Positions 1 to 8,526 of a stretch of 64,000 bases of DNA are shown piece by piece; the first letter of the stretch is position 1; every line of letters begins with the position of its first letter. The stretch is taken from positions 248,001 through 312,000 of the forward strand of contig NZ_CP042910.1 in the NCBI RefSeq assembly GCF_008298035.1. Direction: 5' to 3'. A program made the position numbers and the translations under genes. The notes beneath the pieces are model-generated. The model made no database searches. It was not told where the DNA came from and was given only the letters and a program-made list of their open reading frames with translations. Source of the stretch: Gimesia maris (GTDB lineage Bacteria > Planctomycetota > Planctomycetia > Planctomycetales > Planctomycetaceae).

Positions 1-3000
1 ATCTACCGCGAGATGCCCGGCCTGGAGCCATCAGCGTCGCGCAGCAGAATCACGGACGGAGAACCGGGGAAAGCGCACCTGGTGCCGGTGACACTGCCTT
101 CGATTCTGCCCGCCCGCTTAAAGGAAGCGAAAACGACGGTGCAGCTGCCTTCCGAATTCAGTGATGTTGCCGAAGGGGGCGGCGGGCGGTTTCTGATTTT
201 CTATCTGAAAAAACTCAATCAGCTGGCCGTATTTGATGTGTCCGCGGCCCGGATTATCAAATATCTGCCTCTCGATGCGGAAGATGTAGCGATTGCCGCC
301 AGCGCGGACAAGCTGCTGGTTGTGGCGCGCGATAAAGGTTTTATCCGACGCTATGACCTGTTGACTTTCGAGCAGGAACTGACAAAGCCGTTACCGGAAC
401 CGGACATGTTCTACAGAATCGCAATGGGCTCTGCGTCGAATGGTCCCTTTCTGCTGTGTAGCGGAGAACAACTCCCTAAACAATGGGTGCTCTATGATCT
501 GGCAACGCTGGAGCCCAATGGAATGCAGGTTGAAGCAGATCGCTTCGATGTCCGCGGGGGCCGCGAACTGCTGCTCCGTGCTTCAGCCAACGGGCGTCTG
601 TTTACACTGCATGATCTGCATCATGCAGCAAGTATCGTGGTGGGCCAGAAATCGATCACGAAGCATTTCAATACCCATTCCGGCGGCTATCCCTTTCCCA
701 GCGCGGACGGTAAAACCATTTATCTGAATGGGAAAGTTTACAACCGCGAAATGAAACCCCAGGCTTCGCCTTTCAAGTTACCAGGTATTCCAAGCAGTAC
801 CGGCGATTTCTTTCTGACGCGTGGCGATGACGCGAAGAGTTCTACTTTGCAGATCATGCAGCCAGGTAATCCCGAGCCTCTGGTATCCGTTCCTGACATT
901 GGTGAGCCGACACAGGGGCCTTATTACGCGCTATGGAGAGGGCGTGAAAATGGTTACCGGTTGTATTTCGTGCCCGATGCTAAAATGCTGATCTTTCTGC
1001 CCCTTGATAATCGCCAGATTGAGCTCCACCGGTTCGATTTTGAACAGGCCTTGAAGAAGTCTGGTAAGGATTATCTGTTCCTGGCCAGTCGTCCTCCTTT
1101 AACCGTTGCGCGGGGAGCCACTTATACTTACCAGGTCAACGTGAACAGCAGTCCGGCAAAGGTGAAATACACAATGACTATCGGCCCGGAGGGGATGACC
1201 GTGAGCCCCGAAGGACTGGTGAAGTGGCAGGTCCCCCACGACTTTGCCGGAAAACAGACCGAAGTTGTGCTGACCATTTCCAATGAGGCAGGCAAGGAAG
1301 TTCTGCAGACCTGCAAATTAGGAATCGAGGGAGAGAATACTGCTCCCGAAACCGCGTCTAAAGAAGCAGTGACCTCTCCCGATGCAGATATCAGCACAGC
1401 GACGAACTCTACGGAAATGCCTGTTATTAAACCGGTTTCATTCAAGGAAGATCAGAAGCAGATCCAACTGCCGGCACCGATGACCGACCTGGTGGTGGGC
1501 GGGGGCGGACGCTATCTGATCATGTATTTAAAAAATCTGAAGCGGCTGGCAGTCTTTGACTGTTCCCAGGCAGCCATCGTGAAGTACCTCCCTGTCGATT
1601 CAGAAGATGTTCTGATCGCGGCCAGCGGATATCATCTGATCGTCCTGCTTCGCGATAAGATGTTAATCCAGCGCTGGAATTTAAAGACACTGCAGCGCGA
1701 ATTGATGATCCCCGCGCCCACCACGGTTCCGGTGGGAGGGATGGTAATGGGCAGCGCTTCACAAGGACCTCTGGTGCTGATCTGTGATACGGGGCCGTCG
1801 TTCCTGTTTCTTGATCCGAATACCATGCAGCCGATCGAGCTGGAATTGATGCGCGGATCGGACAGGAACCGTGGTACCTATCGTGGCGTCGAGTCGCGTT
1901 ATTTGAAATACGCGCATGCGTCGGCAAATGGTCGGGTGATTGCTGTCGGAGAGACGATTCTATTACTGAATGACATGACTTATGAGAGACGTCTCAGTCC
2001 CCGACTGTTCAGGTCTTCTGGAGTGAGGAAGGAAAAAGATTACGGGATGCGTCCCAATACAGATGGCAGTCTGATCTATGCTCCACTCGCGCTCTATTCA
2101 ATAAATATGGCTCGAAAGGAGAGTCACCGACATGGGGAGAATCTGCTGATTCCCGCAACACAGCCCGGGTTCTGTGTTTCTGTCACCGGGCATTACAGCA
2201 GGAAGGGGAGTACCGGGGTGGCACTCTGCCTGGAAGGCGAATCGACACCGTTTGCTGAACTGAAACAGGTGGATGTTTCCCTGAATCGTCTGCCACCAGA
2301 TCGCGTTTTCAGTTTCACAGGCATGGCTTATACCAAACGCTACACCCTGGTGCCTGATGCCCGTCTGCTGATCCAGATTCCCACAGGAGAAGACAGGCTG
2401 ATACTCCACAAGGTCAATCCAGAGTTACTGCTGAAACAGTCTGACCACAATTATCTGTATGTGACTTCGGGCTCACTGTCTGAAGCGCACCTGGGAAAAC
2501 CGTGGCAGCATCAGATCGAGGTGCAATCGAAGCAGGGCGGAGTGAAGTACCAGGTTTCCTATGGGCCCAAGGGTATGGTTGTTTCGCCCACGGGCCTGAT
2601 CACCTGGACGCCGCCGGAGGACTTCGCCTCTCCTGAAGAGGGCACCGTTTTCAATGTCCAGGATCAGTCCGGGAAATCCATCATGCATTCAGTGAAGGTT
2701 TCGATACCGGGCGCAGCGGAGAATGCAGCCCGTCGTGCAGAGGAGCAATTGGCACAGTTCAAAGCCGTCAAAGAGGCTCAGGAACGTCAGGCCAAAGAAC
2801 GTCGCAGCCAGGAAATGGAGAAGCAGAAACAGAGGCAGCTGCAAAAGCCGGCCCAGAGCAGGATGCGCAGAACTCCGACCAGGCAGCCTCGGGCAGTTAC
2901 AACCGAGTATGCAGTCAAAGTCGGCCCGATTGCCAAGGCCAAGGCTGAAGCCAATGCGCGAGCCCAGTTGCAGCAACAGATCGAAAAGCTGAACCAGCAG

Positions 3001-3837
3001 AAGCTGAATCTGAGAACCCGGGCCTGGACAGACCAAAAAGGCAACCAGTTTGAAGCACAACTGACGCGTGTGTTTGCCGGGAATGGATATTTTAGTACCC
3101 CTGTTATGAAACGGGATCAAAGCAACCTCACCCTCAAGCTGCCTCTGAAAAAGTTAAGTACCGAAGATCGTAAATATGTGAATACGATCACCGGGTATCT
3201 GGCTGATAAACGCAAATTATTTGAAACAATTCAGACTGAAGAACATTCGCCGCGACTGAGTATGTCGCAAATTACATCTGGCCTGGAACCGTTTACCTTC
3301 AGAGGTTCGCATTTAGTTCCGCCTTACTCCGTTGACCCTGAAGGCAAACCCTTGCTCAGCTGGCGCGTGCAGATATTACCTGCGATCGGCGGCTACGATC
3401 TGTTTCAACTGTTTCACCACGATGAACCCTGGGACAGTCCGCATAACAGACAGCTGATTCCATTTATGCCCGATTTTTATCGCTCTCCCGATTCTAAAGC
3501 AGATACGGGAAAGGCGAACCTGCTGGGAGTTTCCGGTAAGCATAGTCTGTTCTCTACAGCTGAAGAAGATGAGAAGCCTGAGTTGAAAGATAGCCATAAT
3601 AAGACGGCTTTACTGGTAGAAGTCCCAGACAGTCTGGCAGTCGAATGGACGAAGCCGGCTGACTGGGAGTTTATGGATCAGAATTCCATTAAATCTCTGT
3701 ATGGTTTTCGTCCAGATGGTTTTTATGTCCTGTTTGCCGATGGCAAATCGGAGTTTATTTCCAGCAGCAACTCCCTGAGTACTCTGTCCCGGATGTTTAC
3801 CTGTGATGACGGGCAGTCTTACGAATTAAAAAAATAA
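1..3837 (+). CDS. Two-propeller, Ig-like, SHD1 and DUF1559-type surface protein (5' partial)
   Basis: The reading frame is open to base 1, so the start lies outside the window; at least 1278 residues are present. Two copies of one module follow each other: a beta-propeller-like part opening with a Gly-rich GGGGR(F/Y)LI(F/M)YLK motif (about residues 60-355 and 490-830), each closed by an Ig-like domain of the He_PIG kind (GMTVSPEGLVKWQVP and GMVVSPTGLITWTPP). A charged coiled coil (about 905-1000) leads to an SHD1-like segment (RAWTDQKGNQFEAQL) and a C-terminal DUF1559-type domain (LSWRVQILPAIGG, then EPWDSPHN). No enzyme motif is visible. It is probably an exported or envelope binding protein; the function is unknown. 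The downstream gene begins 18 bp after the stop. Confidence 0.8.
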   Translation: MYREMPGLEPSASRSRITDGEPGKAHLVPVTLPSILPARLKEAKTTVQLPSEFSDVAEGGGGRFLIFYLKKLNQLAVFDVSAARIIKYLPLDAEDVAIAASADKLLVVARDKGFIRRYDLLTFEQELTKPLPEPDMFYRIAMGSASNGPFLLCSGEQLPKQWVLYDLATLEPNGMQVEADRFDVRGGRELLLRASANGRLFTLHDLHHAASIVVGQKSITKHFNTHSGGYPFPSADGKTIYLNGKVYNREMKPQASPFKLPGIPSSTGDFFLTRGDDAKSSTLQIMQPGNPEPLVSVPDIGEPTQGPYYALWRGRENGYRLYFVPDAKMLIFLPLDNRQIELHRFDFEQALKKSGKDYLFLASRPPLTVARGATYTYQVNVNSSPAKVKYTMTIGPEGMTVSPEGLVKWQVPHDFAGKQTEVVLTISNEAGKEVLQTCKLGIEGENTAPETASKEAVTSPDADISTATNSTEMPVIKPVSFKEDQKQIQLPAPMTDLVVGGGGRYLIMYLKNLKRLAVFDCSQAAIVKYLPVDSEDVLIAASGYHLIVLLRDKMLIQRWNLKTLQRELMIPAPTTVPVGGMVMGSASQGPLVLICDTGPSFLFLDPNTMQPIELELMRGSDRNRGTYRGVESRYLKYAHASANGRVIAVGETILLLNDMTYERRLSPRLFRSSGVRKEKDYGMRPNTDGSLIYAPLALYSINMARKESHRHGENLLIPATQPGFCVSVTGHYSRKGSTGVALCLEGESTPFAELKQVDVSLNRLPPDRVFSFTGMAYTKRYTLVPDARLLIQIPTGEDRLILHKVNPELLLKQSDHNYLYVTSGSLSEAHLGKPWQHQIEVQSKQGGVKYQVSYGPKGMVVSPTGLITWTPPEDFASPEEGTVFNVQDQSGKSIMHSVKVSIPGAAENAARRAEEQLAQFKAVKEAQERQAKERRSQEMEKQKQRQLQKPAQSRMRRTPTRQPRAVTTEYAVKVGPIAKAKAEANARAQLQQQIEKLNQQKLNLRTRAWTDQKGNQFEAQLTRVFAGNGYFSTPVMKRDQSNLTLKLPLKKLSTEDRKYVNTITGYLADKRKLFETIQTEEHSPRLSMSQITSGLEPFTFRGSHLVPPYSVDPEGKPLLSWRVQILPAIGGYDLFQLFHHDEPWDSPHNRQLIPFMPDFYRSPDSKADTGKANLLGVSGKHSLFSTAEEDEKPELKDSHNKTALLVEVPDSLAVEWTKPADWEFMDQNSIKSLYGFRPDGFYVLFADGKSEFISSSNSLSTLSRMFTCDDGQSYELKK

Positions 3838-3855
3838 CTGGATGAGGTACTTTCC

Positions 3856-5040
3856 GTGCGCGTTTTATTTTGTCTGATGCTGACTGTGTCCTTGATCCTG
3901 TTTTCGGGCAGCTTGCTGTCTGCGCAGGAATCGGTGACGTCGACGGTGTCCGTGCCATCAATTGAATTCAGGAAATATCAGGGTGGACATCAGGATCTGA
4001 AGCTGCCGGCTGAGATTACCGATGTGAGTCTGGCGGGGCAGGGACGTTATCTGCTGATTTACATGCAGTCATTGCGCAGGGTCAGCGTGTACGATGTGAA
4101 TGAGGTCCGGATCATTAAAAATCTGGCGATGGCGACAGACGATGCGCTGATCGTCGGCGGGGCTGCAGAGATGCTTGTCGTGAATCGCTCTCAGAACCTG
4201 CTGGAACGCTGGTCACTGGGGACCTTTCAGCGGGAGGCTGTCAAACTGCTGCCAATCAGGGGCGAAGTCACACGCCTCAAACTGGGTTTTGACTCCTGCG
4301 GCCCGTTGAAACTGACCTGGAAGGAAGTCCGTTCCGATCTTACCCTGCGTGGCAATCCTGAGCGCTATTTTGACTTGCAGACCCTGGAAGAGGTCGCCGC
4401 TCCCGAGCCGCACCTGGTACAGAAATTATCCAAAGAAGAGCAGAAATTTAACAGTAAGATGGGAATCTGCAGTCATCCGGATTATGCCATTTCGTTACCG
4501 CTTCGACTGGATGACAAGAAACGATTTCCGACGGGTGAAGGAAACACCGAGCACGTGAGCATCTTCACCAGGAAGCCGGTGAAACAGCTGGGATACGCGG
4601 AAATCGCGTTTATGGAGCATCAGGATTACAGTCCGCTGGAACGACTGTTTACAGTCAGGAAACGGATCTATTTCATTCCGCAGGCAGACCAGGTTCTGTC
4701 GATCCCCTTTCCCAGTGATCGCCTGCATGTCTCCCGGTTGGCGCTGCGCAAACTGTTGGAAAAGGAACCGCCTTATTTAGTCGTGTCTTCCGTTCCCTCC
4801 AAAGTCTGCTGGCGTGGACAGGAGTGGCAGTATCAACTTCAGCTGGAATCCTCTGCAGACGATGTATCCGTCGAGTTGAGCGCGGCACCAGAGGGCATGC
4901 AGATTACCGAATCCGCAAAGCTGACCTGGCGTGTCCCCGAGGACCTCCAGGCTGATCAGGCGTTTGTGATTCTCACACTCACACCGCGCGGAGGGAAGGC
5001 GAAATTTCAAAAGTTCCCGCTGGAAGTACGGGATCGGTAA
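3856..5040 (+). CDS. Secreted single-propeller/Ig-like paralogue
   Basis: 394 residues from a GTG start preceded by GATGAGG. The N-terminus is a signal peptide (LTVSLILFSGSLLSAQ). The rest is one propeller-like module (QGRYLLIYMQSLRRVSVYD) with a C-terminal Ig-like domain (APEGMQITESAKLTWRVPED). It is a single-module relative of the gene before it and lacks the coiled coil, SHD1 and DUF1559-type parts. Position and strand suggest it is co-transcribed with its neighbours. No catalytic motif was seen; a structural or ligand-binding role outside the cytoplasm is inferred. Confidence 0.8.
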   Translation: MRVLFCLMLTVSLILFSGSLLSAQESVTSTVSVPSIEFRKYQGGHQDLKLPAEITDVSLAGQGRYLLIYMQSLRRVSVYDVNEVRIIKNLAMATDDALIVGGAAEMLVVNRSQNLLERWSLGTFQREAVKLLPIRGEVTRLKLGFDSCGPLKLTWKEVRSDLTLRGNPERYFDLQTLEEVAAPEPHLVQKLSKEEQKFNSKMGICSHPDYAISLPLRLDDKKRFPTGEGNTEHVSIFTRKPVKQLGYAEIAFMEHQDYSPLERLFTVRKRIYFIPQADQVLSIPFPSDRLHVSRLALRKLLEKEPPYLVVSSVPSKVCWRGQEWQYQLQLESSADDVSVELSAAPEGMQITESAKLTWRVPEDLQADQAFVILTLTPRGGKAKFQKFPLEVRDR

Positions 5041-5059
5041 TACAATGAGGAAACCGAAT

Positions 5060-6526
5060 ATGAATTCAGCAAAAGTGATGGCCTGCGTTTTTCTGCTGCT
5101 GTGGGCGGGAGTCCAGGAGACTTCAGTAGGGCAGTCAAAACCTGGTGAAGCGCACCTGGTTCCCGTACAACTGCCACCGCTGTCTGTCACAAAGTTTGAG
5201 GGGACAAAGATCACGGTGAAACTGCCTGCCCCTTATGTGAATGATGCCGTTGATGGCGGAGGAGGGCGGTATCTGATCTTTCAGTTGCAGGACAAAAAAC
5301 AACTGGCGATTTTTGATGTGGTGGAAGCCCGGACTGTAAAAGTACTGGATGTGGGCTCGGATGATCTTGCTGTCGCTGCCGGCGCAGACAAGCTGGTAGT
5401 ACTGCTCCGCGACCAGAATCAGATTGAACGGTACAGTCTGCAGACATTCGAAAAAGAACTGTCGGTTGCCCTGGCGCCCGGCGATCCGGTGTCGCGCATT
5501 ACCATGGGGGCAGCTTCGAATGGGCCGATCCTGGTGGGGGCAGAAACAGGAGAGTCAGGGCACCCATATTTTCTGGATCTGCAAACGCTCCAGCCGAGTG
5601 CCATTCAGATGCCCGAGGAATCATGGGAATCTGTTGAAGGTCAGGACCTGCTGGTTAAGGCGTCTGCGAACGGGCGGATCTTTTGTCTGTCCCAGTCGGG
5701 GGTAGATCCCACATTCGGGACGATGGTCATTTCTGTTCAGAGAAATCAGGCGCGTGTCCTCTATTTCAAAGACCTGAAGGGATTCAAAAATGAGGATGGG
5801 GAATACCTGAATGTTGTGCTTCCCGGCCCGGAAGGGAAAGCGATTTACACGGAAAGAGGAACTCGCTTCCCGGACCTGTTTCTCCTGGACAAGGAAACGG
5901 ATTATCGACCAATCCCTCACGGTATACCGGCGTTGCATGGGGATCTCTGTATGACGCTCGACTCGGGCAGTTCTGCGATTAATATTTATCGTACAGGTTC
6001 CTTACCCCTTCTGACCACGGTTCCGGATATCTGGACGAAAGACCGCTGGCCGGATTACAACGCAGGTTTGAAAACGGCGCACGCACGTCTGCGATATCTT
6101 CCGGATGCGCATCTGATTTCCTTTCTGCCGGAGAGTCGGGACGAAATCATTTTGCATCGTTTTGATATCGATGCGGCTCTGGGGCAAGCAGGAAACAAAT
6201 ACCTCTTTGTAACGAGCTTTCCAACGCGTGATGCGGAGCGGGGAGAGACCTATCAGTATCAGGTGAGATACAAATCCAACACACAGCCGGTCAAATATCA
6301 GGTGTTGAGAGGGCCCGCTGGAATGACCGTCACTCCTGAGGGCCTGGTCCAGTGGGATGTGCCGGAAAATTCTACGAGTGATATCGAAAGAATTCACCTG
6401 CTTTTGGAAGCGCCTTCGGGGCACAGGTTTCTGCAGGCGTTTGTGATCCATGTGGCATACAAACCGGGTGTGTTAGGTGAGCCGCCTGTAAAACCCGACC
6501 GAAAGTCCAGAGCCTCGCGCCGATAG
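5060..6526 (+). CDS. Secreted single-propeller/Ig-like paralogue
   Basis: About 488 residues. An in-frame ATG at 5045 would add five residues, but the ATG at 5060 has GAGGAAA at good spacing and gives a clean signal peptide (VMACVFLLLWAGVQETSVGQ). The mature N-terminus (PGEAHLVPVQLPP) nearly repeats that of the first gene in the window (PGKAHLVPVTLPS), showing recent duplication. One propeller-like module (GGGGRYLIFQLQDKKQLAIFD) and one He_PIG-type Ig domain (GPAGMTVTPEGLVQWDVPE) follow. The tail is basic. Function unknown; probably part of the same surface set. Confidence 0.8.
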   Translation: MNSAKVMACVFLLLWAGVQETSVGQSKPGEAHLVPVQLPPLSVTKFEGTKITVKLPAPYVNDAVDGGGGRYLIFQLQDKKQLAIFDVVEARTVKVLDVGSDDLAVAAGADKLVVLLRDQNQIERYSLQTFEKELSVALAPGDPVSRITMGAASNGPILVGAETGESGHPYFLDLQTLQPSAIQMPEESWESVEGQDLLVKASANGRIFCLSQSGVDPTFGTMVISVQRNQARVLYFKDLKGFKNEDGEYLNVVLPGPEGKAIYTERGTRFPDLFLLDKETDYRPIPHGIPALHGDLCMTLDSGSSAINIYRTGSLPLLTTVPDIWTKDRWPDYNAGLKTAHARLRYLPDAHLISFLPESRDEIILHRFDIDAALGQAGNKYLFVTSFPTRDAERGETYQYQVRYKSNTQPVKYQVLRGPAGMTVTPEGLVQWDVPENSTSDIERIHLLLEAPSGHRFLQAFVIHVAYKPGVLGEPPVKPDRKSRASRR

Positions 6527-6619
6527 GGAACGCGAGCATTTTGCATCGTATGATAGTATCAGTGAAGCACTTATTCTCTTATTGTTTTTCAACCTGCCAG
6601 AGTTGTCTCCGAGGTTTCG

Positions 6620-8419
6620 ATGGTTATTAAATTCAAATGCAGTGGCTGCGGTAAAGGGTATAAAATCAGGGATGATCAAGCGGGAGAACAAATCGAGTGT
6701 CCCGAGTGTGACACCCTGATGATCGTTCCCCAGGCAGGCACTGATAGTTCATCAAACGTATTTCATCAGAGAACCTCTGCGGACTCCTGGGATAATAAAA
6801 TAAGACAGCAGGGTGCAGGGTCCCTGAGGAACAGGAAATCAACAACGAGTGGAAACCGGAAGCTACTGCTGATTGGCGCGGGCATCTCCGGAGTCGTTGT
6901 GTTGCTGGGAGGACTCGTGTTTCTGCTGCTTCCGGGTGAAAATGCGGAGGATGTTTCTGGAGAGAACCTGGCGGCCGCCGCAAGTCCCACCTCGCAAGCG
7001 GAGCCCGCCCCTCCCGTAGTCGATATGATAGGAACAGCTCCTGCCCGCCCGCCCCAACCTCAAAGTGCAGCCGGAGTCGCGCCTGTGCAGGGAAATACCG
7101 CACCGGGGTTCGACCGGTACGCAGGGGGACAGGAGGAGATCAAACTGCCGGGAGTGATGAAAGATCTAGTGGCAGGCGGCGGCGGGCGCTTTCTGGTTCT
7201 CTATCTGAAACAACTGCGACAGATTGCCATTTATGACGCCAACGAAGTCAAGATTGTCAAAACCATTCCCCTTGAAACAGATGATGCGCTGATTGCTGCC
7301 GGGGCGGAAGATTTTGTGGTCGCCGATCGAACAGGAAAGAAGCTGGAACGCTGGTCCTTTGCCTCTTTGCAGAAAGAGGCAGAAACTCCTTTGCCTGACA
7401 ACACGCAGTTAAAGCAAATGGCTCTGGGTTATGCATCGCAGGGACCATTGATGCTCTATCTGGAGAATGAAACGGACAAGCAGAATCAGTTTTTGCTGCT
7501 GTTCTGCGACCTGGAAACGCTGCAGGATGATCCTGCATACGATACCATCAGGCTGGCCGAGGTTTCAGCTCCGGACTTGCTGACATTCAGGGCATCGGGA
7601 GATGGAACTGTCTTTACACTCCATAATCCCAGGGACGGTGATTTCGAGGGGCTGTTTGCTGTCAATCGGAAACCCCTGTATTCAAAAATCTGGAAATTCG
7701 GGAAAAACCGTAACGGTGACACTTATGGTAATTACAATCTGCCGGACTGGAATGGATCGCTGATGCTGACAGAAAGTGGCCCTTATTCCCAGGCGTATCA
7801 ATATCGAGGTTTTAAACGCGGGGGGAGAAGTGTGGTCCCCTCCACTCATGCCAATTTCTATGTTTCCCACCCGATGGAAAGCAATTCGGTGGATATCTTT
7901 CTCGCCGAATCCGGTGAGAAGATTGCTTCAACGGTTGTGGGTCCCCTGGGAAAACTGTCTGACGAGATCAGTCCCCGCGGGAATGCTGCTCAGGCTCGCA
8001 ATTTAGATGATCTGATCTCACTGGAGAAGCGGGTTCATTATATTTACCAGGCGGATCAGATCGTGACGATTCCGTTTTCGGATGATGCACTGCGAATTGT
8101 CCCGTTTTCCCTGGTCGAAAATCTTGACAAAGCCAAAGAGGGTTATCTGTTTGCTTCTTCCGTTTCTCCCCAGTTATGCATCAGAGGATCTCAGCTGGAC
8201 TACCAGTTGGAATTCAAATCCAGTTCGCCGTCAGTGACCATTGAGTTGAGTGCCGCACCAGAGGGCATGCAGCTGTCAGAGACCGGGCGGCTGACCTGGC
8301 AGGTGCCGGAAACGTTTGAAGATAATTATGTGTATGTGATAATCACCTTATATTCCGAGGATCAACAAATGGCGTTCCAGGTGTTCCAGCTTTTCGTCCA
8401 GGATGAGGCAAGAGGTTAA
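6620..8419 (+). CDS. Zinc-ribbon, membrane-anchored propeller/Ig-like protein
   Basis: 599 residues; the start is supported by CGAGG six bases upstream. Residues 1-32 form a zinc ribbon with two CxxC pairs (C7/C10 and C27/C30). A single membrane helix lies at about 80-105 (GISGVVVLLGGLVFLLLPG), followed by a Pro/Ala-rich linker, a propeller-like module (GGGGRFLVLYLKQLRQIAIYD) and an Ig-like domain (APEGMQLSETGRLTWQVPE). The likely topology is a cytoplasmic zinc ribbon with the propeller outside the membrane. The same N-terminal layout occurs in the next gene. Function unknown. Confidence 0.8.
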   Translation: MVIKFKCSGCGKGYKIRDDQAGEQIECPECDTLMIVPQAGTDSSSNVFHQRTSADSWDNKIRQQGAGSLRNRKSTTSGNRKLLLIGAGISGVVVLLGGLVFLLLPGENAEDVSGENLAAAASPTSQAEPAPPVVDMIGTAPARPPQPQSAAGVAPVQGNTAPGFDRYAGGQEEIKLPGVMKDLVAGGGGRFLVLYLKQLRQIAIYDANEVKIVKTIPLETDDALIAAGAEDFVVADRTGKKLERWSFASLQKEAETPLPDNTQLKQMALGYASQGPLMLYLENETDKQNQFLLLFCDLETLQDDPAYDTIRLAEVSAPDLLTFRASGDGTVFTLHNPRDGDFEGLFAVNRKPLYSKIWKFGKNRNGDTYGNYNLPDWNGSLMLTESGPYSQAYQYRGFKRGGRSVVPSTHANFYVSHPMESNSVDIFLAESGEKIASTVVGPLGKLSDEISPRGNAAQARNLDDLISLEKRVHYIYQADQIVTIPFSDDALRIVPFSLVENLDKAKEGYLFASSVSPQLCIRGSQLDYQLEFKSSSPSVTIELSAAPEGMQLSETGRLTWQVPETFEDNYVYVIITLYSEDQQMAFQVFQLFVQDEARG

Positions 8420-8526
8420 CCGGTTCGCTTATGTGTTCTGTAGATGCATTTGACAATTCTGAATTCAGCTGTCATCTGTGTATGCTCTTCCTGTTTAGCA
8501 GATTATAGAATTGATGTGAGGCAGCC